NCBI RefSeq assembly: GCF_016820535.1
Contig: NZ_JADHDY010000005.1
Coordinates: 124,001 to 188,000 of the forward strand
Length of the DNA stretch: 64,000 nucleotides
Origin: Sporosarcina beigongshangi
GTDB taxonomy: Bacteria; Actinomycetota; Actinomycetes; Actinomycetales; Micrococcaceae
Reading direction: 5' to 3'
Position numbers and translations under genes: made by a program. Below, one piece after another: positions 44,244 through 52,679 of this stretch. The notes below the pieces were generated by a model that was given only the letters and a program-made list of their open reading frames with translations, did no database searches and was not told the origin of the DNA. The number at the start of each line of letters is the position of its first letter. Position 1 is the stretch's first letter.

Positions 44244-45518
44244 TTAGAGCAGTGTCCGCTCGGTGCCCACGAGCCGTTCGTGCAGCGCAAGGGCCGACAC
44301 ATCGGTGAGCGAGGCGACCTGGTCGATGACCACCCGAAGCCGCGCATCGTCGTCGGCCGCGTCCCGCCAGTCCGCGGCAAACATGGTTTCCAGGTGGGCG
44401 TCCCCGGTGGCGCTGAGCACGGCCACCAGCTCGCTGAGTATGTCCTGCTGGCGCTGGTAGATGGGTTGGCGGTGGTCGGTGGTCATGACAAAGGTGGTGG
44501 CCAGGCCCTTCATGACGGCAATTTCCAGCATGGTTTCGTGGGGCACGACGACGTCGGCGGCATAGCGGCTGAGCCTGCCGGTGCCGTAGATGTCCTGGGT
44601 GGCGGCGACGGCGCTCTGGCAGAAGCGGCCGATCAGCTGGCTGGTCATGTCCTTCAGTGCGGCCATGGAGCGGCGGCTGCCGTCGGCGTGCCGGACCCAG
44701 ACGCGGGTGGCTTCCAGCCTCTGCAGGGCGGCGTCAATTTCCGTGATGTCCACGGTGGGCAGGTACCACTGCTGCGTGTAGCCGAGGACACGGTTGCGCT
44801 GGTCCCGGTTGGCCAGCCATTTCAGCTGCACATGCCCGGCAACGATGGCGTCCTCCACGTCGTGGACCGAGTAGGAGATGTCGTCGGAGAGGTCCATGAC
44901 CTGCGCCTCGATGCACGTCCGGCCTTCGGGGGCACCCTCGCGCAGCCAGGTGAACACGGGGAGGTCGTCGATGTAGGCGCCAAACTTGCTGGTCCGCGAA
45001 CCATCGATGAGCGGGGCATCGGCAGCCAGCCACGGGTACTTGGACGAGGCATCAAGGGAGGCGCGGGTCAGGTTCAGCCCGGCCGAACCGCCGTCGGCCG
45101 ACAGGACCTTGGATTCCAGGCGGGTCAGCAGCCGCAGCGTCTGGGCGTTGCCCTCAAAGCCGCCGATCCCGTGCGAGAGGCCGTTGAGGACAGACTCGCC
45201 GTTGTGGCCGAAGGGCGGGTGGCCGAGGTCGTGGGCCAGGCAGGCGGTGTCCACGACGTCGGGGTCGCAGCCCAGCGTGCGGCCCAGCTCCCGGCCTATC
45301 TGCGCCACCTCGAGGCTGTGCGTGAGGCGCGTGCGGACGAAGTCGTCGGTGTCCGGAGCCACCACCTGCGTCTTGGCGCCGAGCCGGCGCAGCGCGGAAG
45401 AGTGCAGCACACGGGCACGGTCGCGTTCGAAGACGGTCCGGAAGCTGGTCTTGGGCGCCTCCTGCACCCACCGCTGCTCGTCGTGGGCTTCGTACACTTG
45501 CTGCGAATCTGCTGACAT
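44244..45518 (-). CDS. dgt: Deoxyguanosinetriphosphate triphosphohydrolase-like protein
   Basis: A 424-residue HD-domain dNTPase that releases triphosphate from dNTPs. The metal motif is in CLAHDLGHPPFGHNGE, with the upstream RTRLTHSLEVAQIGR His. The start ATG at 45518 is placed by homology (SADSQQVYEAHDEQR) and has GGGGAA upstream. The open frame that continues into dusB in another frame is an artefact. It lies 37 bp after dusB on the same strand. Confidence 0.94.
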   Translation of the reverse strand: MSADSQQVYEAHDEQRWVQEAPKTSFRTVFERDRARVLHSSALRRLGAKTQVVAPDTDDFVRTRLTHSLEVAQIGRELGRTLGCDPDVVDTACLAHDLGHPPFGHNGESVLNGLSHGIGGFEGNAQTLRLLTRLESKVLSADGGSAGLNLTRASLDASSKYPWLAADAPLIDGSRTSKFGAYIDDLPVFTWLREGAPEGRTCIEAQVMDLSDDISYSVHDVEDAIVAGHVQLKWLANRDQRNRVLGYTQQWYLPTVDITEIDAALQRLEATRVWVRHADGSRRSMAALKDMTSQLIGRFCQSAVAATQDIYGTGRLSRYAADVVVPHETMLEIAVMKGLATTFVMTTDHRQPIYQRQQDILSELVAVLSATGDAHLETMFAADWRDAADDDARLRVVIDQVASLTDVSALALHERLVGTERTLL

Positions 45519-45555
45519 GTTCCCCAGTTTAGGGCCAAGCCCCGACAGTGCGCTG

Positions 45556-46737
45556 TTACCCGCCGGAGGCGTCGATTTCCGCCCCGGCCAGCTCGGCACC
45601 TTCAGTGGAGCTGACGGTGCGGTTGTCCAGCCAGCCCGCCGGGAGTGCTGTGCGCTTGGGCGTGCCCGCACGGCCGCGGGGGCCCTCGGCATCACTGCCG
45701 GGATACTCCCCCGACATGTCCAGCTGGTCCAGCAGCCCCCGCAGCACCTCAAGAGTGGGCACCGAGGCGAGCGCGGCGCGCAGGTCCCCACCCACCACGT
45801 AGCCCTTGAAGTACCAGGCCATGTGCTTGCGGATGTCGCGCAGGGCCTTGTTTTCGTCGTCGAAGGTGTCAACGAGCAGCTCGGCGTGGCGGTACACGGC
45901 GGCGGAAACCTCGGCCATGCCGGGCTTCAGGCGGGTGTCGCTGCCCTCGAAGGCGGCCATGAGGTCGCCGAACAGCCAGGGGCGTCCCTGGCAGCCGCGG
46001 CCCACCACCACGCCGTCCACGCCTGTCTGCCGGACCATGGCGATGGCGTCCTCGGCGCTCCAGATGTCGCCGTTGCCCAGGACGGGGACGTCCGGAAGGG
46101 CCTCGCGCAGGCGGGCGATGGCGTCCCAGTCGGCCTTGCCCGAGTAGAACTGGTTGGCGGTGCGCCCGTGCAGTGCCACCGCAGCCACACCGGCGTCGCG
46201 CGCAATGCGCCCGGCCTCCAGGTAGGTCAGGTGGTCCTCGTCGATGCCCTTGCGCATCTTGATGGTCAGCGGCAGCCCGCCGACGGAGGCCTCGCGCACG
46301 GCGGTCTGGACGATGTCCGTGAACAGGTCCAGCTTCCAGGGCAGCGCCGCGCCGCCGCCACGGCGGGTGACCTTGGCCACAGGGCAGCCGAAGTTCAGGT
46401 CGATGTGGTCCGCATGGTCTTCCTCGACCAGCATGCGCACAGCCTTGCCCACTGTTTCGGGGTCCACGCCGTAGAGCTGGACGGAGCGGATCTGCTCGTC
46501 CGGATCGTGGCTGATAAGCCGCATCGATTCCGGCGTGCGCTCCACCAGGGCGCGTGAGGTCACCATCTCGGAGACAAACACTCCCCCGCCGTGTTCGCGG
46601 CACAGCCGGCGGAACGCCGTGTTGGTGATCCCGGCCATGGGCGCGAGCACCACCGGGGTTTCCACGGTGATGTTGCCAAGTTTCAGGGGCGGGAGGTCCA
46701 GCTTGGTGTCGCTGGCGGGGATATCTGTAACAGTCAC
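45556..46737 (-). CDS. dusB: tRNA-dihydrouridine synthase
   Basis: A 393-residue flavoenzyme that reduces uridine in the tRNA D-loop. The FMN barrel opens with VVLAPMAGITNTAFRR. The catalytic Cys lies in LNFGCPVAKV, and the phosphate-binding GRGCQGRPW is present. A roughly 40-residue Arg/Pro-rich C-terminal tail is longer than in most Dus proteins. It is followed by dgt. The start at 46737 gives the expected short tail before the barrel. Confidence 0.95.
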   Translation of the reverse strand: MTVTDIPASDTKLDLPPLKLGNITVETPVVLAPMAGITNTAFRRLCREHGGGVFVSEMVTSRALVERTPESMRLISHDPDEQIRSVQLYGVDPETVGKAVRMLVEEDHADHIDLNFGCPVAKVTRRGGGAALPWKLDLFTDIVQTAVREASVGGLPLTIKMRKGIDEDHLTYLEAGRIARDAGVAAVALHGRTANQFYSGKADWDAIARLREALPDVPVLGNGDIWSAEDAIAMVRQTGVDGVVVGRGCQGRPWLFGDLMAAFEGSDTRLKPGMAEVSAAVYRHAELLVDTFDDENKALRDIRKHMAWYFKGYVVGGDLRAALASVPTLEVLRGLLDQLDMSGEYPGSDAEGPRGRAGTPKRTALPAGWLDNRTVSSTEGAELAGAEIDASGG

Positions 46738-46884
46738 CGTCCAATTCTCTCAAACCCGGCCCACTTAAGCCCACTCCTTGACCTCCGGACGCCAGCGACA
46801 CGCCGCGCGGGGGCCGCTGCGCGTGAACAACATCACGGCCGCAGCCTTCCCAGCGGAGTTACGCCGGCCCTTCGATGTTGTTAG

Positions 46885-46898
46885 ACTGACTGGTCAGT
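46885..46898. promoter_or_regulatory. Candidate TetR operator before the ATPase/YhgE module
   Basis: ACTGACTGGTCAGT at 46885-46898 is a perfect 6+2+6 palindrome, 48 bp before the GTG of the ATPase gene. It overlaps a possible promoter (TTGTTA, 17 bp, AAAGAA). It is the sort of site bound by TetR repressors, and a TetR gene ends the module. Binding is inferred. Confidence 0.55.
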
Positions 46899-46946
46899 AC
46901 AAAGAATCCGGAGCGGCTCCGCCCTCCCCCGACAAAAGGACACCCT

Positions 46947-47735
46947 GTGCAGCTACAGGACACGCAAATCCACGCCGGCAAGCTGGCGCTGTCCGCAGGC
47001 CGCGGCCCCGTCTACGGCCCGCTGACCTTCACCCTCGACGGCGGGCTGTCCGTCCTGCGCGGCGATCCCGGCAGCGGGCGCACCTCGCTGCTGCTCACCC
47101 TGGCCGGGCGCATGAAGCACGACGCCGGGTCCCTCACCGTGGGCGGACTGCCCCTGCCCCGCAACCTCCGTTCCGTGCAAAAGGCCACCGCCATCGCAGG
47201 CTTCGCCGGCATCGATGAACTGGAACAGTCCGTCACCGTGGCGGCGGCACTGCGTGAACGCCGGGCCTGGCTCTCACCATGGTGGAAGGTGGTCCGCACA
47301 CCCAACGACGTGGAGGTGGCAGCCCTCTGCGCTGACGTCTTTGGCGCCGAGCCCATCCCCCGCGCCGACACCGTCATTTGGGACCTGGACGAAACCCAGC
47401 ACTTCCTGCTCCGCCTCACGCTGGCCCTGATGTCCGGCCCCAAGATGCTGTTCGTGGACGACGTCGAGCAGCTCCGCAGCGGCGAAGCCCGCGCAGCCGT
47501 CTGGGAGCGGCTGGCCCACATCAGCCGCGGCAGCACCGCCGTCGTGGTGTCCGCATCGACCTGGGACGCACAGCTGTGGAGCGAGCTGGACATCGCCCCG
47601 GCGCTGGTGGACCTCAATGAATCCCGCGCCCGCGGCGCCGCCGAAGCCGACACTGAAGAAACAGACGCCGACGGGCCGGAAACCGCCGCAACAGACCCCG
47701 CCGCCACTTCCCTTTTGAAGGAGCTCATCCCGTGA
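46947..47735 (+). CDS. Degenerate ABC-type ATP-binding protein partnered with YhgE
   Basis: A 262-residue ABC-ATPase-like protein. The Walker A loop is GDPGSGRTSL, with Arg in place of the essential Lys. The Walker B region KMLFVDDVEQL has Asp where the catalytic Glu is expected. The signature LSGGQ is not recognisable at its place (DETQHFLLRLTLAL). A 45-residue acidic C-terminal tail (EADTEETDADGPET) follows. The start is a GTG behind AAAAGGA. Its stop overlaps the YhgE gene (GTGA), so they are co-translated. It may bind nucleotide without hydrolysis, or be an altered energiser of the YhgE protein. Confidence 0.8.
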   Translation: MQLQDTQIHAGKLALSAGRGPVYGPLTFTLDGGLSVLRGDPGSGRTSLLLTLAGRMKHDAGSLTVGGLPLPRNLRSVQKATAIAGFAGIDELEQSVTVAAALRERRAWLSPWWKVVRTPNDVEVAALCADVFGAEPIPRADTVIWDLDETQHFLLRLTLALMSGPKMLFVDDVEQLRSGEARAAVWERLAHISRGSTAVVVSASTWDAQLWSELDIAPALVDLNESRARGAAEADTEETDADGPETAATDPAATSLLKELIP

Positions 47736-50080
47736 TTGCCTTTCTGTCCTCCGGCACGGAGCTGAGCCGCTTCAAGCGCGGCAAGCTGCCCAAGATCGCG
47801 GTTGCGGTCATGCTGTTCATCCCGCTCATCTATGGAGCCCTCTACCTATGGGCATTCCAGGCCCCGGACAAGCACATGAACGAGCTGCCCGTGGCGCTGG
47901 TCAACGCGGATGCCGGCGCCCAGCGCGACGGCGCGGCCGTGCATGCCGGCGACGACCTCGCCTCCGAGCTCATGGCCGGCATGGACCTGAAATGGGAGCA
48001 GACGGATGCCGAAACCGCCGCTGCAGGCGTCGCTGACGGCACGTACTACTTTGCCCTGACCATCCCTGCCGATTTCTCCGCCAACGCCGTCTCCGTGGGA
48101 ACCGACACGCCCGCCCAGACCCAGCTGGACGTGGAGTTCAACGACTCCAACAGCTTCCTCTCCAGCGTTTTGGGCAAGCAGGCCATGGCGCAGGTGCAGG
48201 ACGCAGTGGCCAACCAGCTGGGTGAGCAGACCTCCTCGGCGCTGCTGCTGGGCCTGCACGACGCCGGTGCCGGACTCCGTGCTGCTGCGGACGGTTCCGC
48301 CCAGGTCACCTCGGGCATCGACGCGGCCAAGGCCGGCGCCGGTGAGCTCGTGGTGGGCATGAACGACCTCGCCTCCGGCTCGCTGACGCTCAAGGACGGT
48401 GCCTGGCAGTTGTCGCAGGGCGCGTCCTCCCTGTCCGCGGGCGTGGGATCACTGTCCGCAGGGGCCGACACCCTGAACACGGGAGCCTCCGCACTCGCCG
48501 GCGGCTCCACGTCCCTTGCCGACGGCGTTGCCTCCCTGGACACCGGTGCGGCGTCCCTCGCCGACGGCACAGGCACGCTCGCGGCCGGCAGCTCCGAGCT
48601 GTCCACCGCCCTGAACAACGCCGTGCCCGGCGCCCAGCAGCTGAAGGAGGGTGCGGCGTCGCTCTCCGGCAGCGCCGGCACCCTGTCTGCAGGGGCCTCA
48701 TCGCTGGCGGAGTCCGCCACCACGCTGGCCACCGGCGCCGACGGCGTCTCCGCCGGTGCAGCCGCCACCCAGGAACAGCTGGCGGCACTCATCGCCGGGG
48801 TCCAGGGCATGCCTGCCGAAACACCTGCGAGCGCCCTGCTGGAGAACCTGAAGGCCCTGCAGGACCAGGCAGTCACGCCGCTGGCACAGGGTGCACAGCA
48901 GCTGGCCGCCGGTGCCGCGCAGCTGTCGAACGACGGCGCCGCCCCCCTCGCGGCGGGCGCAAGTCAGCTGGCCGCAGGCGCCACCACCGTCTCCTCCGGT
49001 GTGGACACGCTGGCCGGCGGAGTTTCCGACGCCGCGGCGGGTGCCGCCAAGGTGTCCGAGGGTGCCGCAGCCGTGAACACGGGAGCCTCGGCGCTGTCCG
49101 AGGGTGCCAAAACAGCCTCCGCAGGCGCTGCGGACCTCGCCGCCGGTGCGGGAAGGCTCTCCAGCGGTGCCGCCGAGCTGGCCGCTGGCGCCGGTACCGC
49201 CGCGTCCGGGGCACAGTCCCTGGCCGACGGCGCCGGAACCCTCAGCAACGGCACCTCCGTACTGGCCGACGGCACGGGCAAGCTGCTCGCCGGCGGCACC
49301 ACGCTGGCCGACGGGGCGGACAAGCTCTCCACCGGCAGCCACGAACTGACCGACAAGCTGGCGGAGGGCGGCGCCGCCGTCCCCAACGATCCGGCCGAAC
49401 TGCAGGCACAAAAGTCCGCGGTGCTGGCCAGCCCGGTGGTGGTGGACCAGCAGTGGTCCAACGAGTCCGGCAGCTTTGGTGAGGGCTTTGCCCCGTTCTT
49501 CATTGCCCTGGCCACGTTTGTTGGTGCGCTCATCTCCTGGCTGCTGCTGCGGGCATTGCCCACGCGTGCCCTGGCAGCGGGTGCCACCGGCATCCGTGCC
49601 GCGCTGACCGGCCTACTGCCGGCGCTGGCGATCGGCCTGGGCCAGGTGCTCATCATGGTGGCCGTGCTGTTGTGGGGCCTTGACATGAAACCGGCCTACC
49701 CAGTTGCCATGGCCGGGTTCATCTACCTGACCACCGTGGCGTTCCTGGCCCTGCAGCAGATGTTCATCATCGTGTTTGGCACGGCCGCCGGGCGCGTGCT
49801 GTCACTGGTGCTGCTGATGCTGCAGCTGAGCTCCTCCGGCGGCACCTACCCCGTGGAGACCACGCCGGGATTCTTCCAGGCGATCCACCCCTACATGCCG
49901 GCCAGCTATGTGGTCAGCGGACTTAGGGAGTTGATGACCGGTGGAATAGACTCCCGGTTGTGGACATCGGTGGTGTTCCTGGCCGTCCTGGCGGTGGCAT
50001 CCGTTGCCATCAGTGCCTTCAGCGCCGGCCGCCAGCGGGTCTTCACCATCAAGCGCCTGCATCCCGAACTGGAAATGTAG
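47732..50080 (+). CDS. YhgE/Pip domain membrane protein with long heptad repeats
   Basis: A 782-residue protein. It has an N-terminal membrane helix (residues 20-42) with the YhgE/Pip N-domain (NELPVALVNADAGAQ), an extracytoplasmic region of about 400 residues dominated by Leu-x2-Gly-x3 heptads (LSAGVGS, LSAGADT, LADGTGT and many others), and five or six C-terminal helices resembling an ABC-2 permease (from about residue 580). Relatives include phage-infection protein Pip and EsaA/YueB of type VII secretion. The repeat rod probably spans the wall. It is co-translated with the degenerate ATPase and followed by a terminator and a TetR gene. Confidence 0.9.
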   Translation: MIAFLSSGTELSRFKRGKLPKIAVAVMLFIPLIYGALYLWAFQAPDKHMNELPVALVNADAGAQRDGAAVHAGDDLASELMAGMDLKWEQTDAETAAAGVADGTYYFALTIPADFSANAVSVGTDTPAQTQLDVEFNDSNSFLSSVLGKQAMAQVQDAVANQLGEQTSSALLLGLHDAGAGLRAAADGSAQVTSGIDAAKAGAGELVVGMNDLASGSLTLKDGAWQLSQGASSLSAGVGSLSAGADTLNTGASALAGGSTSLADGVASLDTGAASLADGTGTLAAGSSELSTALNNAVPGAQQLKEGAASLSGSAGTLSAGASSLAESATTLATGADGVSAGAAATQEQLAALIAGVQGMPAETPASALLENLKALQDQAVTPLAQGAQQLAAGAAQLSNDGAAPLAAGASQLAAGATTVSSGVDTLAGGVSDAAAGAAKVSEGAAAVNTGASALSEGAKTASAGAADLAAGAGRLSSGAAELAAGAGTAASGAQSLADGAGTLSNGTSVLADGTGKLLAGGTTLADGADKLSTGSHELTDKLAEGGAAVPNDPAELQAQKSAVLASPVVVDQQWSNESGSFGEGFAPFFIALATFVGALISWLLLRALPTRALAAGATGIRAALTGLLPALAIGLGQVLIMVAVLLWGLDMKPAYPVAMAGFIYLTTVAFLALQQMFIIVFGTAAGRVLSLVLLMLQLSSSGGTYPVETTPGFFQAIHPYMPASYVVSGLRELMTGGIDSRLWTSVVFLAVLAVASVAISAFSAGRQRVFTIKRLHPELEM

Positions 50081-50098
50081 GCACCTGCCGCGGGCCCG

Positions 50099-50132
50099 GC
50101 CCGCCGCGCGCAGCCAACGGCGCGCGGCGGGC
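50099..50132 (+). terminator. GC-rich hairpin after YhgE gene
   Basis: A 13-bp perfect stem (50099-50111 with 50120-50132) with an 8-nt loop, 18 bp past the YhgE stop. No T-run. It may limit transcription into the TetR gene. Confidence 0.65.
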
Positions 50133-50191
50133 TCTCCGCCGTCGTCCGTCTCTTGTCAGCATGCCATTCAACCGCAAACCCAAGGAGCACC

Positions 50192-50764
50192 GTGCCTCGC
50201 ATTTCGCCCACCAAACAGGCCATTCTGGCCGCCGCCCTGGAGCTTGGCGCGCAGAACGGGATTTCCGGGACCACCATGGACGAGGTGGCTGAGCGAGCCG
50301 GGGTGGCGAAGGGCAGCGTCTACTACAACTTTTCCTCCAAGGACAAGCTGTTTGAGGAGCTGCTGACGGCGGGTGTGGGGCGGCTGTCGGACACGCTGCG
50401 GGAGGCCCGCGAATCGGCGGGAGGCTTTGGCTCGGTGGAGGCGATGGTGCGCGGCATGCTGGCGCTGATCGCGGAGAACCAGTCGCTGGCCAAGCTCATG
50501 GCTGCGGAAATTTTCCGCACCGACCGGGTGTGGCAGAACGCCGTTCAGGTGCTGCGGCGCGAGGCCGTGGGCGAGATCGCCGACGCGCTGGAGCCGCTGG
50601 TTCCTGCCGGGACCACGCCGGGCGCCCGGCTGCTGATGGCCGGCGGCATTTTCGGCGCCACCCTGGTGGGCGGGCTGGAATGGCTGCTGTTCAGCCCCGA
50701 AACGCCCTCCGACGACGTTGCCGCAGCCATCCTCTTCACCTTCTCCGGCGGGCTCGCCGCCTGA
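50192..50764 (+). CDS. TetR family regulator of the YhgE module
   Basis: A 190-residue TetR protein with the DNA-binding helix in VAERAGVAKGSVYYNFSSKDKL (residues 30-51). A C-terminal ligand domain follows, similar to TetR proteins that stand beside Pip/YhgE genes. The GTG at 50192 has AAGGAG 4 nt upstream and is preferred to an ATG at 50153. It follows the ATPase/YhgE pair and probably controls it through the palindrome at 46885. Confidence 0.9.
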   Translation: MPRISPTKQAILAAALELGAQNGISGTTMDEVAERAGVAKGSVYYNFSSKDKLFEELLTAGVGRLSDTLREARESAGGFGSVEAMVRGMLALIAENQSLAKLMAAEIFRTDRVWQNAVQVLRREAVGEIADALEPLVPAGTTPGARLLMAGGIFGATLVGGLEWLLFSPETPSDDVAAAILFTFSGGLAA

Positions 50765-50825
50765 CCCCGCCTGGTCGCGGGGTCGCGGGCGCCGGGTCAG
50801 GGGCCGCCGTTTCGGGGACGCCGGA

Positions 50826-52184
50826 TCAGAGGCCCAGGACGGCCGTGGCGATGAGGAAGTAGATGATCAGCCCGGCCGCATCCACAAAGGTGGAGATGAA
50901 CGGGTTGGAGAACACGGCCGGGTCGGCCTTGACGGCCTTGCCCAACAGCGGCATGAGCCCGCCAATGCTCGCCGCCATGGTGCACACGCCCAGCAGGGTC
51001 AGCCCGATGACCAGCCCGATCGGCACGGTAAACGCGATGGACGCGATGGTGAAGCCGAGTGTTCCAAGCAACAGGCCCAGGAAGGCGCCCACCCGCACCT
51101 CGCGGGCGAACACCTTGAACACGTCGCGCGGCCGCACGTCGCCCAGGGCCAGTGCGCGGGTGATGGTGGTGGCGGCCTGGTTTCCGGTGTTTCCGCCCGT
51201 GCCAATCAGCAGCGGGATGAAAAGGGACAGCACCACCTGCTGCTCGAGGGTGGCCTCGAACGCGCCAATGACCTGGACCGTCAGGGTCGCCCCCAGCGCC
51301 AACACCAGCAGCCAGACAACGCGGGCCCGGACGATGGTGCCGACCGGGGTGGCGAGGTAGGGCCGGCGCAGCGGCTCGGTGCCCCCGGAGCGGGCGGCAT
51401 CCTCGGTTTCGGCATCCTCAAGAATCTGCAGCGCGTCGTCGACTGTCAGGATGCCCACCAGCCGGTCCTCGGCGTCAACAATGGGCAGGGCCAGGACCTT
51501 GGCGTCGGCGCAGTACCGGGCTGCCTCCTCGGCGTCCTCGGTGGCGGGAACGCTCAGCGGCGACTTCATGATGTCGGCAACCAGCAGCGATTCATCGGCC
51601 CTGAGCACATCGCGGAGGGAAACAACCCCCACAAGGTGGCGGCCGCCGTCGGTCACGGGGATGGTGTAGACGCTCTCGGCATCATCAAGCTGCGTGCGGA
51701 CCCGGGCAAAGGTTTCCCCCACCGTCAGCATGGGGTGGGTGGTGATGAACTCCGGGCTCATGACGCGACCCACGGAACGCTGCGGGTAGCCCAGCACTGT
51801 GCTGGTGAGCGCCCGTTCCTTGGCGTCCAGGCCGGAGATCAGTCGGTGCGCGACGGTGGCGGGCAGCTCATCAAGCAGGGCCACGCGGTCATCCGGGCTG
51901 AGCTGCTCGAAGACCTCGGCGACATCGGCCTCCTTCAGGCCGGACACAAGGTCGGCCTGAAGCGCCGCATCAAGGCGCTCGAAGACCTCGATGGCACGGT
52001 CCTTCGGCAGGGTCCGGTAGGCCACCGCCCGGTCCGTGGTGCCCAGCCGTTCCAGCTGTTCCAGGATTTCAGAGGTGTTCAGGGGCGCCAGCGCCTGCGA
52101 AATGCCGGTCAGGTCATGCTGGCCCAGGGCCTTGGCCAGCAGTTCGGCGCTGTCGTCAAAAGTCTGGACGGGGTACTTGATCAT
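50826..52184 (-). CDS. mgtE: Magnesium transporter MgtE
   Basis: A 452-residue magnesium channel. The N-terminal superhelical domain (residues 1-130) is followed by two CBS domains (about 135-255) that sense magnesium and by five membrane helices. The pore/ion-selectivity region LLIGTGGNTGNQAATTITRALALGD is intact. GGAGGG lies 8-9 nt before the ATG. The leader is long (at least 290 nt to a candidate leader ORF), which suggests control after transcription start. It is divergent from the type III PKS operon. Confidence 0.95.
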   Translation of the reverse strand: MIKYPVQTFDDSAELLAKALGQHDLTGISQALAPLNTSEILEQLERLGTTDRAVAYRTLPKDRAIEVFERLDAALQADLVSGLKEADVAEVFEQLSPDDRVALLDELPATVAHRLISGLDAKERALTSTVLGYPQRSVGRVMSPEFITTHPMLTVGETFARVRTQLDDAESVYTIPVTDGGRHLVGVVSLRDVLRADESLLVADIMKSPLSVPATEDAEEAARYCADAKVLALPIVDAEDRLVGILTVDDALQILEDAETEDAARSGGTEPLRRPYLATPVGTIVRARVVWLLVLALGATLTVQVIGAFEATLEQQVVLSLFIPLLIGTGGNTGNQAATTITRALALGDVRPRDVFKVFAREVRVGAFLGLLLGTLGFTIASIAFTVPIGLVIGLTLLGVCTMAASIGGLMPLLGKAVKADPAVFSNPFISTFVDAAGLIIYFLIATAVLGL

Positions 52185-52679
52185 GGTCCGGGTCCCTCCG
52201 GTGGGGGCACACGCAGGCCGGCCCCGAGGTGTACCGCCGCGTCACTGCGGGGAAAATTCGGGGTTGGGCGGTGTGCCAAAAATGGGCGTGGGCGTGGTGC
52301 GCGATACCGCAACCGCGTGAACCGCATGCCGTTGAATGCCGTGAATCCCGGTGCATTGGAACCGGCCCCATGTTTTTCGTCAAAGGGGCGGGCGCCGGCG
52401 TCTATCGGGAGGCTGCATCCAGGAGGTCTGGGCGGGGCTCGCGCGGTGCGGTAGATCGACTATGTCCGTCTTCCATGCGTGCGGCTCACCTCCAACGTTA
52501 AGGCCCATCCCGGGCGTATTGATTGGCGCCAAATCCCGAATGATCAAGGAAAATGGCCCTTCTGCCATCCTAGGCCACCGCTGCGGCGATCCACGAATTG
52601 CCGGTCTACAGGACAGCCGGCGCACCTCCCATGCAAAGCGGCCATTGTGTTCCAGGCCGCACGGCCCTAAGAATGGAGC
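52185..52679. other. Long divergent control region of mgtE and the PKS operon
   Basis: 495 bp without a normal gene. On the minus strand it holds a small leader ORF (52402-52476) and a possible stem (GCCCC/GGGGC flanking an A-rich loop near 52360-52390) before mgtE. A TTGGCGCCAA palindrome at 52523-52532 lies between the two transcription units. The PKS promoter must be in the right half. Confidence 0.55.
52402..52476 (-). CDS. Candidate mgtE leader peptide (24 residues)
   Basis: ATG at 52476 with GGAGG 12 nt upstream, TAG at 52402. The peptide begins MEDGHSRS, has a Pro/Arg/acidic centre (APREPRPD) and ends DAASR. It lies 217 nt before mgtE on the same strand. Known magnesium transporter leaders such as the enterobacterial MgtL are also short, begin with acidic residues and prolines, and act by stalling or releasing ribosomes when magnesium is low. 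No homologue is recognised, and the spacing of the ribosome site is on the long side. Confidence 0.4.
   Translation of the reverse strand: MEDGHSRSTAPREPRPDLLDAASR

Noticed and set aside
45519-45872. N-terminal extension of the dgt frame
   Set aside because: The extension overlaps the end of dusB in another frame and is not homologous to Dgt.
52185-52500. M-box magnesium riboswitch before mgtE
   Set aside because: The leader has a GGAGGTGAG stretch that recalls the M-box start, but the rest of the conserved core (such as the GCTAAAGCTC end) is absent. The GGAGG is better explained as the ribosome site of the small ORF.
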